Positions 9,292-19,646 are shown, numbered from the stretch's first letter. The stretch is DNA of 37,739 nucleotides from Methylobacter sp. (GCA_002928495.1 PERF01000011.1:1-37739), one strand, 5' to 3'. The notes: generated by a model from the letters alone, not told the origin. A program made the numbers and translations.

Positions 9292-10695
9292 TTATTTCAG
9301 TTCGGGTGCGGTTTCATAAAACCAACGTAATTTTTCCCTTAAGGTCACAACGTTGCCAATAATGATCAATGTCGGTGCTTTAACATCGTAAACCGAAACT
9401 TGTGCCGGCAAATTTTTTAAAGTGCCGGTAAAAACACTTTGATTCACTGTAGTGCCTTGTTGGATCAAGGCTGCCGGAGTATCTTCCGGACAACCATGTT
9501 GAATTAATGATGAACAGATGATCTCAAGTCCTGCTAAACCCATGTATATGACAACCGTTTGCCGTGGCGCAGCCAATTGAGGCCAGTTCAGGTTTATGCT
9601 GCCGTCTTGTAAATGACCGGTAACGAAGATACACGAGTGGGCATGGTCTCTATGCGTCAGCGGAATTCCTGCGTAACTGGCACAGCCCGATGCTGCGGTA
9701 ATGCCGGGAACAACTTGAAAGTTAATGCCTTGTTCCATTAATGTTTCAATTTCTTCCCCACCTCGGCCGAAGATAAAAGGATCGCCGCCTTTTAATCGGG
9801 CCACACGTTTGCCTGAAATTGCCAACTCGGCTAATAGCTTATTTATGTCCTCTTGCGGAAGGGTGTGGTCTTTGCGTTGTTTGCCCACGTATATTTTATC
9901 GGCATCGCGTCTTGCTAGTTCGATGATCTCGGGTGACACCAACCGGTCATAAACAATCACATCCGCTTGCTGCATTAAGCGCAATGCGCGAAATGTCAAT
10001 AAATCGACCGCGCCGGGTCCGGCACCTATCAAATAGACCTCGCCTTTACTGCGCGCTAATCGGTCCGATGATGCTAACGAATGTTCAATTTGGCGTCCGG
10101 CTTCTTCGGGTTTGCCTGCAAAAACCAATTCTGCAATCGGGCCTTGAAAAATTTGTTCCCAAAAAATACGACGTTGCGCGGGATCAATGAATTGGGCTTT
10201 GACTTTGTGTCTGAATTGTTCGGCCAATTCGGCTAATTGACCATAAGCCGGCGGAATCATACTTTCGATTTTTGCTCGCAGCAACCTGGCTAAAACCGGA
10301 GCGCTTCCACCCGATGAGACTGCGGCAACGATCGGTGAGCGGTCAATAATCGAAGGAAAAATAAAACTGCACAAAGCCGGATTATCGACAACATTAACCG
10401 GAATATTCAAAGCTTTAGCCGATTCTGCGACGAGCGTATTGACAGCTAAATCGTCGGTCGCGGAAATTACCAGCTTAAAGCCTTTAATATCGTCGGGTTG
10501 GAAGGTTTTTTGCAAAATTGTGAAATTATGCGCTTGTTTAAGTGCCAGGATTTTCGGGCTTATTTTGGTAGCAACAACGGTAAGTTTAGCCTGAGTTTTG
10601 CTTAGCAAGGTTAGTTTGCGCGTCGCTACGTCACCGGCGCCAACAATAAGGCAGGGTTGATTTTTGAGGTCTAAAAAAATTGGGAAATAATCCAT
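9292..10695 (-). CDS. cysG: Siroheme synthase (trifunctional CysG)
   Basis: Makes sirohaem from uroporphyrinogen III by methylation, dehydrogenation and iron insertion, for sulfite and nitrite reductases. The ATG at 10695 gives 467 residues starting [21 protein letters not shown], which aligns with the E. coli N-terminus; a TTG six codons upstream is less likely. The N-terminal half is the dehydrogenase/ferrochelatase domain, with an NAD motif ([10 protein letters not shown]) and [14 protein letters not shown]. The C-terminal half is the S-adenosylmethionine uroporphyrinogen methyltransferase: [35 protein letters not shown] and [20 protein letters not shown]. Both halves look intact. It diverges from the tusA-like gene over 70 bases. 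Confidence 0.96.
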   Translation of the reverse strand: MDYFPIFLDLKNQPCLIVGAGDVATRKLTLLSKTQAKLTVVATKISPKILALKQAHNFTILQKTFQPDDIKGFKLVISATDDLAVNTLVAESAKALNIPVNVVDNPALCSFIFPSIIDRSPIVAAVSSGGSAPVLARLLRAKIESMIPPAYGQLAELAEQFRHKVKAQFIDPAQRRIFWEQIFQGPIAELVFAGKPEEAGRQIEHSLASSDRLARSKGEVYLIGAGPGAVDLLTFRALRLMQQADVIVYDRLVSPEIIELARRDADKIYVGKQRKDHTLPQEDINKLLAELAISGKRVARLKGGDPFIFGRGGEEIETLMEQGINFQVVPGITAASGCASYAGIPLTHRDHAHSCIFVTGHLQDGSINLNWPQLAAPRQTVVIYMGLAGLEIICSSLIQHGCPEDTPAALIQQGTTVNQSVFTGTLKNLPAQVSVYDVKAPTLIIIGNVVTLREKLRWFYETAPELK

Positions 10696-10765
10696 TTTGC
10701 TTTGAAACTTCAACAGTTTTGGATGATATGATAATTATTGTCGTTAAAGTAATTAAAGCGGAACA

Positions 10766-10996
10766 ATGATTGAGTTTGATATTGAGTTGGACGCCAGCGG
10801 TTTAAATTGTCCGTTACCACTACTGCGTTTAAAAAAAGCACTTGTGAGAATGACCAGTGGCGAGATTATTAAAGTAATCGCTACCGATCCGGCGGCGCAT
10901 TTGGATTTCGGTGTTTACTCGGAACAAAGCGGACATCCTATTATCGATTTGGTAAAAGAGGCCGGCATACAAATTTTTTATATTCAGAAAAAATAA
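10766..10996 (+). CDS. tusA: TusA-family sulfurtransferase
   Basis: A 76-residue protein of the TusA/SirA/YeeD family. The catalytic persulfide cysteine is Cys15 in the motif LDASGLNCPLPLLRLKKAL (CPxP core). Family members accept sulfur from IscS-type desulfurases and pass it on for tRNA thiolation, molybdenum cofactor synthesis or sulfur oxidation. Here the only hint to role is the divergent cysG, another sulfur-related gene, so a role in tRNA 2-thiouridine synthesis is family-based inference. GGAA lies just upstream of the ATG. The gene ends 7 bases from the convergent HAD phosphatase gene. The symbol is assigned by family; it may be a TusA paralogue. Confidence 0.85.
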   Translation: MIEFDIELDASGLNCPLPLLRLKKALVRMTSGEIIKVIATDPAAHLDFGVYSEQSGHPIIDLVKEAGIQIFYIQKK

Positions 10997-11003
10997 ATAC
11001 AAA

Positions 11004-11690
11004 TTACTTTTGAAAATGATGGGTGGGGCATGTTATATCCCGTAAGCTGATTATCGGCCAGCCCAAATTTTTCGCCAATCCGTTCAATTGTTCATCCGGA
11101 TCGACCGCGACCGGGTTGTCGACCCGTTGCAATAATGGCATATCGTTGTGGGAGTCGCTGTAAAACCAACTATTATCCATTGAATGCCCGGTTTGTTCCA
11201 GCCACTCCTCAAGCAATGCAACTTTGCCGGCCTGAAAGCAGGGAATGCCGGTATATTTTCCGGTAAAGCGGCCTTCGATAAACTCAGGCGGTGTTGCTAA
11301 TAAATTGTCGATTCCGAATAAAGCGACTATGGGCTCGGTAACAAAACGGTTAGTGGCTGTGATTACCAATAAAATGTCGCCTTGCTGGCGGTGTTTATTG
11401 ACCAGCATTTGCGCCGGCGCCAAAATGATCGGTTTAATCAGCAATTCAACAAATTCCGCTCGCCAGCGATAAAGCTGCTCAGGTTCATGTTCCGACAAGG
11501 GTTTAAGCGAGAACTCTAAAAATTTGTTTATATCCAGCGTTCCGGATTTGTAGTCGGCATAAAATTTGGCATTGGCTGCCTCATAACTATCCGGGTCAAC
11601 TATGCCACGTTCAACTAAAAATTGCCCCCATAAGTAATCGCTGTCGTCGGCAATTAGTGTATTATCCAAATCAAATATAGCAAGCGCCAC
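11004..11690 (-). CDS. HAD-superfamily subclass IB phosphatase
   Basis: A 228-residue hydrolase beginning MALAIFDLDNTLIADDSD; DLDNT is HAD motif I with the nucleophilic Asp. Motif II is VITAT, and motif III/IV is WFYSDSHNDMPLL, with the metal-binding Asp residues. This is the phosphoserine-phosphatase-like IB subclass often found beside rppH in Gammaproteobacteria, where a small phosphorylated metabolite is the expected substrate. The start is GTG at 11690, supported by AGGA 8 bases upstream. It is divergent from rppH across 165 bases. The specific substrate is not shown by the sequence. Confidence 0.88.
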   Translation of the reverse strand: MALAIFDLDNTLIADDSDYLWGQFLVERGIVDPDSYEAANAKFYADYKSGTLDINKFLEFSLKPLSEHEPEQLYRWRAEFVELLIKPIILAPAQMLVNKHRQQGDILLVITATNRFVTEPIVALFGIDNLLATPPEFIEGRFTGKYTGIPCFQAGKVALLEEWLEQTGHSMDNSWFYSDSHNDMPLLQRVDNPVAVDPDEQLNGLAKNLGWPIISLRDITCPTHHFQK

Positions 11691-11855
11691 GGACTTGTTC
11701 CTATTTTAAAAAAACCGGGAAAAAATTATTGTCATCTAATTTGTCTTTATGGAACAATTGATCTATGTAAACGTCAATTTCCAAGTGGCAGATTTTAACA
11801 TTAACAACCGACATCGGCTAAAACATGGAAAAGGCACTGAGAAAAGGCTTGCTCT

Positions 11856-12419
11856 ATGATTGATTCAAAAGGATATAGGCCCAATGTAGGTATCATTCTT
11901 TGTAACGACGAAGGCCGTGTGTTTTGGGCTAAACGCATGGGTGCGGACTCTTGGCAATTTCCCCAGGGCGGAATTAATCCTGATGAGGAGCCGGAGGCAG
12001 CAATGTACCGTGAATTATGGGAAGAAACCGGATTGCAGCAGCAGCATGTACAACTGCTTGGACGCACGCGGTATTGGCTTAAATATAAGCTTCCTGAACG
12101 CTACATACGCAAAAACTCACTGCCGATATGCATTGGGCAGAAACAGATATGGTTTATTTTGCGTTTGGTTACGCAGGAATCTAATGTCCGTTTTGACCAA
12201 AGCGAAAAACCTGAATTTGAGAGCTGGCGTTGGGTGGATTATTGGGAGCCGCTAAAAAACGTGGTTTATTTCAAACGTAAGGTTTACCAAAAAGCCATGG
12301 CGGAGCTTGGCGAAATTTTAACAATAGATTCCGTACCGGTTAACGCGGCCGGTTATCTGGCTGCCAAAGATAAACTTTTATTTTCCAAACAACCCAAACA
12401 AGCTAATAGTGGCCATTAA
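11856..12419 (+). CDS. rppH: RNA 5'-pyrophosphohydrolase
   Basis: Removes pyrophosphate from the 5' end of mRNA and so opens it to RNase E decay. The product is 187 residues. [21 protein letters not shown] at the N-terminus and [10 protein letters not shown] are RppH-specific, and the Nudix box spans [20 protein letters not shown] (about 44-63). W-x-Y-x-LP and QIWFIL follow as in the E. coli enzyme. AAGG lies 8 bases before the ATG. Its 3' end overlaps the last 17 bases of the convergent cpdA gene, so full-length transcripts of the two would be antisense to each other. No terminator is visible between them. Confidence 0.96.
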   Translation: MIDSKGYRPNVGIILCNDEGRVFWAKRMGADSWQFPQGGINPDEEPEAAMYRELWEETGLQQQHVQLLGRTRYWLKYKLPERYIRKNSLPICIGQKQIWFILRLVTQESNVRFDQSEKPEFESWRWVDYWEPLKNVVYFKRKVYQKAMAELGEILTIDSVPVNAAGYLAAKDKLLFSKQPKQANSGH

Positions 12420-13205
12420 GTTCAATTTCCGTTAGCTCGATAGGCAAGCGTATGACCTTTGAGGTTGAGCTGCCGTCGGGATTTAACGAAATAATCCTGT
12501 AGCCCGGTGCCGTGGTATCCAAGCTAAAATTGGTACTTAACGGGGTAAACTGAAAACAGGTTGATGGTGACCCAAAGACTTTAATATTGCCGTATTGCTC
12601 ATCTAATATCTGGTGAATATGGCCGCAAGTTATTATTTTGACTTGCGGATACAATCCTGCGACATGTAAAAATCGGCTGCTATTTTTGATCATCATATTG
12701 TCCATCCAAAAACTCATGGTTGGCAGACAATGGTGATGAAGCGCAATTAAAGCAAAATGCTCAGGATGCGTAATAAGGCAATTTTCTAAAAACTCCAGCT
12801 CTTGTGGTGCTAATATCCCATCCGCCGAATCCGGTATTTGACTGTTCAGGCAAATGATTTGCCAATTACCTAGCAGCGCCTGCTTCGGCATGATACAGAT
12901 CCTTGATTTAATACTTGCTCCATAATTAAAAAATCATCATGGTTTCCCGGTAAGCAAATACAGGGCACGCCAAGTTGTTGAAGATATCCGTTTAGGCGAC
13001 TGTAACTCGCTTGGCAAGGCTCTTGGGCTAAATCGCCGGTCAAAAGTACTAAATCAAAAGACTGATAAGTATTAAAAGCTTGGTTTAGAACACGTTTAAA
13101 ATAATATTCCGTATCGATACCCATTAATTTATCACCGGCACTCGCCATAATATGTAGGTCGGTGATTTGGAGTATAGCGATAGATTTGTTTACAAAATCA
13201 TACAT
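12403..13205 (-). pseudogene. cpdA: 3',5'-cyclic-AMP phosphodiesterase CpdA-like, frameshifted
   Basis: Two frames make one calcineurin-like phosphodiesterase. The first (13205 to 12870) carries ILQITDLHIMA, VLLTGDLAQE and CLPGNHDDF, the metal-binding motifs. It then reads nonsense and stops. The second (from 12891 to 12403) carries LHHHCLP, CGHIHQ and SPSTCFQFTPLSTNFSLD. Adding one base near 12889-12895 joins them into about 267 residues that align with E. coli CpdA without a gap at the junction (GSVS-x-PKQALLGNW against GISPAKRVFIGEQW). The gene starts 3 bases after the argA stop. If the break is real, neither half has all the metal ligands, so activity would be lost. It may be a recent mutation or a sequencing error; no homopolymer lies at the site. 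Confidence 0.85.
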
Positions 13206-13208
13206 AAA

Positions 13209-14525
13209 CTAACCGACCTGTTTGACGAGTACCTTGGAATTTCTTTGCGGGTTATACAAGGTTTTAAAATGCGCAGGCAAATTATCGACGAGCGCAGAGG
13301 AAAAACCACGTTCAATAAACCAATGGATCGTTTGTGTCGAAAGCACAAATAATTTTACTAAGCCTAATTTCTTGGCTTTTTGTTCGATATATTCCAGCAA
13401 GCGTTGGCCCCGGTTAGCGCTTTGGTAATCGGCATGCACCGCCAAACAAGCGACCATGCCGGTATTACTCTTAAGATCGCAATGTAAGGCCGTGCAGCCA
13501 ATGATCAAACCGTCACGTTCAATAACGAAATAGTCTGATATTTCCATTTCAATTTTTTCGCGCGACCGTTTAGCCAGTTTTCCTTGTTGCTCTAACGGCT
13601 TTATTAATTCTAAAATTCCGCCTAAATCGTTTAGAACCGCTGCACGCAAGGTTTCAAAAGGCATGGCACTGATTAGTGTGCCATTGCCGTCACGGGTAAA
13701 CAATTCCAGCAATAAGGCGCCGTTACAATGCCGGTCTAGCAAATGGACCCGCTCAATACCGTCTTGGCATGCTTTGATAGCAGCTCTCAAAGGCTGGCTG
13801 ATGGCTTCGTCCAGTTCAGTATGGTGATTAAGAAAGTCATTGGCCTCAGCGATTGTCATCTGTGGAATCGGTTTTTTATTTTCCGGATAAAAATAAGTTT
13901 GTTCGGTTAACAAAATTAGTTTCTCGGCCTTTAGGGCTATGGCGACTGAGGTGGCAACTTGCTCAGCCGATAAATTAAAAACCTCGCCGCTGGGTGAGTA
14001 ACCGATAGGTGAAATCAACACAACATTGTCTAAATCCAGTAATTGATGGATAGCTGCGCTGTCTACCCGGCGGACTTCACCTGTATGGCAAAAATCAATG
14101 CCATCGATGATGCCTATAGGTTTGGCCGTTACAAAGTTGCCGGAGGCAACTTTAACTTTAGCGCCCGCCATAGGGGAATTTGCCAATCCCAGAGACAGTA
14201 GTGCCTCAATTTCTATTCTGACTAATCCGGCAGCTTCTTTAACGCTTGGTAAGGCCTGCGTATCGGTAATTCTGAGATTATTATGAAACTTGGGTTGAAT
14301 CTGCAATTTGTTCAACCGGTTGTCTACTTGCGGCCTGATGCCATGAACTAGCACCAGACGGATTCCTAAACTGTTGAGTAACGCAAAATCATGGACTAAA
14401 TGCTCAAAATCATCAGCTAAAACGGCTTCTCCACCCAAGGCAACCACAAAAGTTTTGTTTCTGTGGGCATGAATGTAGGGGGAGGAGTTTCTAAACCAAT
14501 AGACAAAATCGTGCAGCGATGACAT
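13209..14525 (-). CDS. argA: Amino-acid N-acetyltransferase (N-acetylglutamate synthase)
   Basis: First step of arginine synthesis, acetylating glutamate with acetyl-CoA. The ATG at 14525 gives 438 residues and an N-terminus (MSSLHDFVYWFRNSSPYI) of the same length as in E. coli; a TTG six codons upstream is the alternative. The N-terminal two-thirds is the amino-acid-kinase-like domain that normally senses arginine (THR/AHRNKTFVVALGGEA, VLVHGIRPQVD, ISPIGYSPSGEVFNLSAEQVA). The C-terminal GNAT domain (about 290-438) has VACLAVHADYQSANRGQRLL, the acetyl-CoA loop. It lies between ilvD and cpdA on the same strand. Feedback inhibition by arginine is known of the family, not shown here. Confidence 0.95.
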   Translation of the reverse strand: MSSLHDFVYWFRNSSPYIHAHRNKTFVVALGGEAVLADDFEHLVHDFALLNSLGIRLVLVHGIRPQVDNRLNKLQIQPKFHNNLRITDTQALPSVKEAAGLVRIEIEALLSLGLANSPMAGAKVKVASGNFVTAKPIGIIDGIDFCHTGEVRRVDSAAIHQLLDLDNVVLISPIGYSPSGEVFNLSAEQVATSVAIALKAEKLILLTEQTYFYPENKKPIPQMTIAEANDFLNHHTELDEAISQPLRAAIKACQDGIERVHLLDRHCNGALLLELFTRDGNGTLISAMPFETLRAAVLNDLGGILELIKPLEQQGKLAKRSREKIEMEISDYFVIERDGLIIGCTALHCDLKSNTGMVACLAVHADYQSANRGQRLLEYIEQKAKKLGLVKLFVLSTQTIHWFIERGFSSALVDNLPAHFKTLYNPQRNSKVLVKQVG

Positions 14526-14612
14526 CAAAGCGTCCAAACTCAATAGACTAAGTTTCTGGCATAGCCATGCTGCAGAGACTTCCGGATATAAAGCGCATTT
14601 ACTGACATTGTG

Positions 14613-16322
14613 TTAGTCAACGTTGTCGGTCACTGCGCCTAAAGAAGCGGAACTCACTAGTCTGGCATATTTGGCCAAAACGCCGCGTGTGTAACGCGGG
14701 GCTGGTTGACACCATTTTTGCAGGCGCAGGTTAAGTTCCTGATCATTGATGTGTAGGGTCAATAAGTTATTTTCCGCGTCGATGGTGATGCTGTCGCCGT
14801 TTTCAACAATCGCCAGAGGACCGCCGACATAGGCTTCCGGGGTAATGTGTCCCACCACAAAACCATGAGTTCCGCCGGAAAAGCGCCCGTCGGTAATCAA
14901 TGCGACTTCCTTACCCAGGCCTTTGCCCATGATGGCGGAAGTCGGTGACAGCATCTCGCGCATACCGGGGCCACCTTTAGGGCCTTCATAACGAATGACG
15001 ATAACATCACCCTTGACGATGTCGCCGTTGAGAATACTTTGCAAGGCTTGTTCTTCAGCGTTAAATACCTTTGCCGTGCCGTTAAAACACAAACCTTCTT
15101 TGCCGGTTATTTTGGCAACAGCGCCTTCAGGCGCCAGATTGCCGTAAAGAATAACCAAATGGCTGTCTTTTTTGATGGGGTCTTCAAGACCATGAATCAT
15201 GTCTTGCGCTTCCGGATAAGGCAAGACCTCGGCCAGATTCTCCGCCAAGGTTTTACCGGTCACGGTAAGACAATGGCCGTGCAGTAATCCTGCGTCGAGT
15301 AACGTTTTCATCAGTGGTTGAATGCCGCCGATCTCGACTAATTCAGCCATTTGATAACGGCCGCTGGGCTTAAGGTCCGCCAGCATAGGCACGCGTTTGC
15401 CGATGCGGGTGAAATCATCCAGCGTCAAATCCACATTGGAGGCATTCGCCATGGCCAACAAATGCAGCACGGCATTGGTGGAACCGCCCAAGGCAATCAC
15501 TACGGTAATAGCGTTTTCAAAAGCGTCTTTGGTCATGATGTCGCTTGGACGGATGCCTTTTTCAATAAGCGCCATCACAGCTGCCCCGGCGCGTTCACAA
15601 TCCAGGCGTTTATCATTCGATATGGCGGCCTGTGCGGAACTGTTCGGCAAACTCATGCCTAAGGCTTCAATCGCCGAAGCCATAGTATTAGCCGTATACA
15701 TGCCGCCGCAAGAACCGGCCCCGGGAATCGCTTTTGCTTCTATGGCAGCCAGTTCGGTATCGTCGATTTTATTGTTTGCACGCGCGCCAACGGCTTCAAA
15801 CACGGAAACGACATCCAATTTTTTATCGTTATGGCAGCCGGGCATAATGGTGCCGCCGTAAACAAATATAGCCGGGCGGTTTAAACGGGAAATGGCCATC
15901 ATGCAACCCGGCATGTTTTTATCGCAGCCGCCGATCGCGACTAACCCGTCAAAGCCTTGGCAGCCGACTACGGTTTCTATGGAATCGGCGATGACTTCAC
16001 GAGACACTAAAGAATATTTCATGCCTTCGGTGCCCATGGAGATGCCATCGGATATGGTTATGGTGTTAAAAATAACGGCCTTACCGTTCGCGGAGTTTAC
16101 GCCGGTGGCGGCGTCGTCGGCGAGTTTGTTGATGTGCATGTTGCACGGCGTAACCATGCTCCAGGTTGAGGCAATGCCAATTTGAGGTTTACTGAAATCT
16201 TCATGGCTAAAGCCTACCGCATGCAACATTGCGCGGCTGGGAGCGCGTTCCATACCGTCAACAACTAGCGAGGAAAATTTGCGGGTTTCCGGTTTAGAAG
16301 ATTGGTCGCCTGATTGAGCCAT
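14613..16322 (-). CDS. ilvD: Dihydroxy-acid dehydratase
   Basis: Dehydrates 2,3-dihydroxy acids to 2-keto acids in valine and isoleucine synthesis. The 569 residues contain the three cluster-ligand cysteines expected of [2Fe-2S]-type members: Cys60 in [18 protein letters not shown], and [33 protein letters not shown] and [10 protein letters not shown] complete the signature. It is of the shorter class (about 560-570 residues) and not the 616-residue enterobacterial class. It sits inside an arginine gene cluster, 34 bases after the SH3 protein gene and 87 bases before argA, which mixes two amino-acid pathways in one probable transcript. No attenuator-like leader is visible directly upstream. 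Confidence 0.96.
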   Translation of the reverse strand: MAQSGDQSSKPETRKFSSLVVDGMERAPSRAMLHAVGFSHEDFSKPQIGIASTWSMVTPCNMHINKLADDAATGVNSANGKAVIFNTITISDGISMGTEGMKYSLVSREVIADSIETVVGCQGFDGLVAIGGCDKNMPGCMMAISRLNRPAIFVYGGTIMPGCHNDKKLDVVSVFEAVGARANNKIDDTELAAIEAKAIPGAGSCGGMYTANTMASAIEALGMSLPNSSAQAAISNDKRLDCERAGAAVMALIEKGIRPSDIMTKDAFENAITVVIALGGSTNAVLHLLAMANASNVDLTLDDFTRIGKRVPMLADLKPSGRYQMAELVEIGGIQPLMKTLLDAGLLHGHCLTVTGKTLAENLAEVLPYPEAQDMIHGLEDPIKKDSHLVILYGNLAPEGAVAKITGKEGLCFNGTAKVFNAEEQALQSILNGDIVKGDVIVIRYEGPKGGPGMREMLSPTSAIMGKGLGKEVALITDGRFSGGTHGFVVGHITPEAYVGGPLAIVENGDSITIDAENNLLTLHINDQELNLRLQKWCQPAPRYTRGVLAKYARLVSSASLGAVTDNVD

Positions 16323-16356
16323 ATGAATGCTGTCCTTAAAAATAAAAAATGAGTGA

Positions 16357-17028
16357 TTACCCGTAGTTATCCCAGCTGCTTTTCCGCCGCCAGCCTAATT
16401 TGGGCAATATAAAACCAAGAATGACGCCGGTAATGGTCAAGATACCGCCGTACAGAAACCAATCTTGATTGCTGCTATCGGTTAAAGCCTGGTTTTCAAG
16501 TTTTAATTGTTGTAAATCGCGTTCCGCGTTGACCACGCGTTCTTGTAATTCATCACGTTGATTCTTTAATTGAATAATGTTGGCAGAAGCCTGCTTAATC
16601 TCGTTCAGCTCAAGGCTTAATTCGTCGCGTTCCTGTGCCAGCGATTTTTCCAGTGTTGTTCCTGGTGTTAACCTTTCCTTTAAATTCTCCAGCTCCGTTT
16701 TAAGCGAGGCATTTTCAGTTTGCAAGGCTTGCAGTTTTTGATTGGCAACTTCTATTTGTATGCGTTTTGGCGGTTCTTTTGACGTATGGCGGATTAGCAT
16801 AAATCCGGTTGTGCCGTCATTGAGTTGAACGTTACTGAATCCGGTGCTGCTGTTTTGGGAGAGTACTTCCATTGGCGTGCCGGCTGGCAGCATTTTGATT
16901 ATTTTGCTTTTTGAATCTTCTGCATTTCGCAGTGGTAAATCCAGGTGATCAATAACATAAACAGTTTGCGCAAAAGCGGAGCCAGATAAGATTAAAAAAA
17001 TAAAAAACAAGCCATATATTTTTTTCAC
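16357..17028 (-). CDS. SH3-domain, coiled-coil, membrane-anchored protein (TIGR04211 / YgiM-like)
   Basis: A 223-residue exported protein. A signal peptide (about 1-20, ending GSAFAQ) is followed by a bacterial SH3-like domain (about 21-85, with [20 protein letters not shown] and [11 protein letters not shown]). A long coiled-coil region (about 90-180) follows, then a C-terminal membrane segment (about 192-212, [20 protein letters not shown]) and a basic tail. This is the architecture of the TIGR04211/YgiM family, periplasmic proteins tethered to the inner membrane whose function is poorly known. The start is GTG, backed by AGGA 5 bases upstream. It sits between argF and ilvD with short gaps. 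An enzymatic role in these pathways is not suggested by the sequence. Confidence 0.85.
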   Translation of the reverse strand: MKKIYGLFFIFLILSGSAFAQTVYVIDHLDLPLRNAEDSKSKIIKMLPAGTPMEVLSQNSSTGFSNVQLNDGTTGFMLIRHTSKEPPKRIQIEVANQKLQALQTENASLKTELENLKERLTPGTTLEKSLAQERDELSLELNEIKQASANIIQLKNQRDELQERVVNAERDLQQLKLENQALTDSSNQDWFLYGGILTITGVILGFILPKLGWRRKSSWDNYG

Positions 17029-17070
17029 TGGATTCCTTACAACAATTGAGGTTGAAAATGAAAAATAAAT

Positions 17071-17976
17071 TTATTTTGCACACATAAGAAATTCCAGCAA
17101 TGCTTTTTGTGCATGCAAACGGTTTTCCGCTTCCGCAAAAACAATACTTTGCTTGCCGTCGATAACCTCGGCAGTAACTTCCTCGCCTCTATGAGCGGGC
17201 AGGCAATGCATGAACAAAGCATCCGGCTTTGCCGCCGCCATAACAGTCCGGTTAACTTGGTATTCATGAAAATCAAGCTGACGTTGCCGCTGTTCTTCTT
17301 CTTGTCCCATGCTTGCCCACACATCCGTGACTACTAAGTCCGCATTCTCGGCAGCTGCGCAAGCCGATGAAAAATAATTGACGTGCGTGCCGGCCTGCTT
17401 AACCGCTTCCGCATCCGGCAGATAACCGTCAGGGCAGGCAATGTTTAATTGAAAACCAAGTAAGTAGGCTGCGTCAACGTAAGAATTGCACATATTATTA
17501 CCGTCACCGATCCAAGCCACGGTTTTGCCTTGAATATCACCGCGATGCTCAAAGTAGGTCTGCATGTCGGCGAGTAGCTGGCAAGGGTGCTGACGGTCAG
17601 TTAAACCATTGATAACGGGAACCGATGAGTATTCAGCAAAGGTAGTCACAGTGTCATGCGAATGGGTTCTCAGCATGATGGCATCGACCATGCTGGATAT
17701 GACTCTGGCACTATCTGCTAGTGGCTCGCCCCGGCCCAGCTGGGTATCGCGCGGCGATAAAAACAATGCGCTACCACCAAAATGGCACATGCCGGCTTCA
17801 AAAGAAATACGTGTGCGGGTTGATGATTTTTCAAAAATCATGGCCAAAACTTTACCTTTTAAAGGCTGATAGTCAGGATCCCGGAATTTTTTTAATTCAC
17901 TGGCTCGGTTTAGCAAACTGCGTAGTTCGGCACTTGAAAAATCCAGTAAGCTAATGAAATGTCTTGGTTTTGTCAT
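17071..17976 (-). CDS. argF: Ornithine carbamoyltransferase
   Basis: Joins carbamoyl phosphate and ornithine into citrulline. The ATG at 17976 lies 2 bases after the argD stop and gives 301 residues starting [14 protein letters not shown]; a TTG seven codons upstream, inside argD, is less likely. The carbamoyl-phosphate loop is [12 protein letters not shown], with [11 protein letters not shown], the DGNNMCNS region, SMGQEEE for ornithine binding and the catalytic [11 protein letters not shown]. All key residues are present. Tight coupling to argD suggests translation coupling within an argD-argF transcript, driven from the promoter upstream of argD. Confidence 0.96.
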   Translation of the reverse strand: MTKPRHFISLLDFSSAELRSLLNRASELKKFRDPDYQPLKGKVLAMIFEKSSTRTRISFEAGMCHFGGSALFLSPRDTQLGRGEPLADSARVISSMVDAIMLRTHSHDTVTTFAEYSSVPVINGLTDRQHPCQLLADMQTYFEHRGDIQGKTVAWIGDGNNMCNSYVDAAYLLGFQLNIACPDGYLPDAEAVKQAGTHVNYFSSACAAAENADLVVTDVWASMGQEEEQRQRQLDFHEYQVNRTVMAAAKPDALFMHCLPAHRGEEVTAEVIDGKQSIVFAEAENRLHAQKALLEFLMCAK

Positions 17977-17978
17977 GT

Positions 17979-19163
17979 TTAGTCTGGGTCCCGGCAATAG
18001 CCATTAATCAGCCCGGACAAGGTTGTAACCAACAAGTCAATTTGTTCGTAATCGATTATCAAAGGCGGTAATAAACGGACTGTTTTTTCGTAGGTAACGT
18101 TGATCAGCAAGCCTAAATCCAAGGCTTTCAGCGTCAAATCCGCGCAAGGCCTGTCCAGCTCGATTCCAAACATCATGCCTTTGTGGCGAATATCAACGAT
18201 ATGAGGGTTACCCTCCAGCGAAGAAGTCAAGGCCGAATAGATGGCATTGCCTTTTAATTGCGCCTGATTAATAACATCGTCGTTATCAAGAGCGTCTAAT
18301 ACCGCCAAGGCCGCTGAACAGGCCAAGGGATTGCCGCCAAAGGTAGAGCCGTGTTTTCCCAAAGTCAGCAATTGGGCGGCTTTGCCTATAGCCAGACAGG
18401 CACCAATTGGAACACCATTGCCCAGGGCTTTGGCGAGGGTACAAACATCGGGCATGATGTCGTTATGCTGGTAAGCAAGAAACTTTCCGGTTCGCCCGAT
18501 TCCAGTCTGAATTTCATCCAGCATCATCAGCAGCCCATGGTCATCGCATAGGGTTCTGATTTTGTTTAAATAGCCTGAGTCGGGAACATTAACGCCGCCT
18601 TCACCTTGCACCGGCTCCACCAAAACCGCTACAACTCCGGGATATTGTTGGATAGCGGCTTCCAAGGCGGGAACATCATTGTAGGGCACATGGACAAAGC
18701 CTTCTAACAAAGGTTGGAAACCGTCTTGAATCTTGGCATTTCCGGATGCGCTTAGGGTCGCCATGGTGCGCCCATGGAAACTTTTATCGGTAGTAATGAT
18801 ATAAGGCTTTTCAATATTTTTATGATGGCCATAAAGCCTTGCCAATTTAATCGCCGCTTCATTAGCTTCGGCGCCGGAATTGCTAAAAAAAACGTTTTCC
18901 ATGCCGCTTTTTTCAGTTAATTTTGCTGCAAGGCGTTCCTGAGCATCAATACTGTACCAATTAGAGGTATGCAATAAAGTTTCACTTTGTTTGCAAATGG
19001 CCGCGTGCACGCCGGGATGCGCATGGCCTAAGCTGCAAACCGCAACCCCGGCGAGAGCGTCCAGATAGCGTTTGCCTTGTGTGTCCCATAACCATGCCCC
19101 TTGTCCTCGGACAAATGTCACCGGCAGGCGTCCGTAGGTAGGCATAATGTAAGCTGAGGTCAT
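17979..19163 (-). CDS. argD: Acetylornithine aminotransferase
   Basis: A class-III, pyridoxal-phosphate aminotransferase of 394 residues that makes N-acetylornithine and may also act in lysine synthesis as in E. coli. [15 protein letters not shown], the metal/cofactor motif [12 protein letters not shown] and the active-site Lys in [14 protein letters not shown] are all present, and [20 protein letters not shown] closes the site. The first ATG is at 19163; another, six codons in, precedes PTYGRLPV and is a possible alternative. It is the first gene of the argD-argF-SH3-ilvD-argA-cpdA cluster. The symbol assumes the biosynthetic role, supported by argF next to it, rather than the catabolic astC role. 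Confidence 0.94.
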   Translation of the reverse strand: MTSAYIMPTYGRLPVTFVRGQGAWLWDTQGKRYLDALAGVAVCSLGHAHPGVHAAICKQSETLLHTSNWYSIDAQERLAAKLTEKSGMENVFFSNSGAEANEAAIKLARLYGHHKNIEKPYIITTDKSFHGRTMATLSASGNAKIQDGFQPLLEGFVHVPYNDVPALEAAIQQYPGVVAVLVEPVQGEGGVNVPDSGYLNKIRTLCDDHGLLMMLDEIQTGIGRTGKFLAYQHNDIMPDVCTLAKALGNGVPIGACLAIGKAAQLLTLGKHGSTFGGNPLACSAALAVLDALDNDDVINQAQLKGNAIYSALTSSLEGNPHIVDIRHKGMMFGIELDRPCADLTLKALDLGLLINVTYEKTVRLLPPLIIDYEQIDLLVTTLSGLINGYCRDPD

Positions 19164-19214
19164 GAAATAATAATCCGGTCTAATCGTTTAGAGTAAAGAT
19201 TGGAAAAATTTTCG

Positions 19215-19243
19215 ATTATAGGGTGCAATGTATATAAGAACAA
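19215..19243 (-). promoter_or_regulatory. Putative promoter of the argD cluster
   Basis: On the minus strand TTGTTC (19238-19243) and a perfect TATAAT (19215-19220) are 17 bases apart, about 52 bases upstream of the argD ATG. No clear ArgR box was found around it, although the region is AT-rich. Confidence 0.5.
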
Positions 19244-19261
19244 GTTTAATCGAATATTTAC

Positions 19262-19290
19262 TTTTTAAAGAGTTTTAATATTGATATGAT
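19262..19290 (+). promoter_or_regulatory. Putative extended -10 promoter of grxD
   Basis: TGATATGAT (19282-19290) is an extended -10 element, with a weak TTTTTA 17 bases upstream of the hexamer (19262-19267). The grxD ATG lies about 30 bases downstream. Confidence 0.35.
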
Positions 19291-19320
19291 TACTAGGGAT
19301 TTTGTTTGGAGCAAAAAAAA

Positions 19321-19644
19321 ATGAGTGTTATCGAACGCATTAAAGAACAACTCAATAGTAATTCGGTTATTTTATATATGAAGGGCACGCCGGAGTTTCC
19401 GCAATGCGGATTTTCCGGTAAAACCGTGCAGCTACTTGATGCTTGTGGTGCTCAGTACGCCTACGTCAACATTTTTGAAGATCCGGAGATACGGGAAGCC
19501 CTGAAAGAATATTCGAATTGGCCGACTTTTCCTCAGTTATTTATCAAGGGTGAATTAGTTGGCGGCTGCGATATTGTGAGCGATTTATACAGCAAGGGCG
19601 AACTGCCTAAAATGCTTGCAGATGCAGGTGCCGCATCAGCTTAA
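19321..19644 (+). CDS. grxD: Monothiol glutaredoxin Grx4
   Basis: A 107-residue CGFS-type glutaredoxin, which binds and hands on [2Fe-2S] clusters as a glutathione-bridged dimer, usually with a BolA partner. The cluster-ligand motif is CGFSGK with Cys29. MKGTPEFPQCGFS, WPTFPQLFIKGELVGGCDI and the C-terminal glutathione-binding residues are in place. The ATG at 19321 follows GGAG by 9 bases; a TTG five codons upstream overlaps that site and is unlikely. A run of nine A bases covers the start codon. The gene ends 3 bases from the convergent rnt gene, with a palindromic hairpin between and within them. Confidence 0.96.
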   Translation: MSVIERIKEQLNSNSVILYMKGTPEFPQCGFSGKTVQLLDACGAQYAYVNIFEDPEIREALKEYSNWPTFPQLFIKGELVGGCDIVSDLYSKGELPKMLADAGAASA

Positions 19645-19646
19645 AA

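Noticed and set aside
12870-12910. Programmed frameshift in cpdA
   Set aside because: No slippery sequence is present; a single missing base gives a gap-free alignment with E. coli CpdA.
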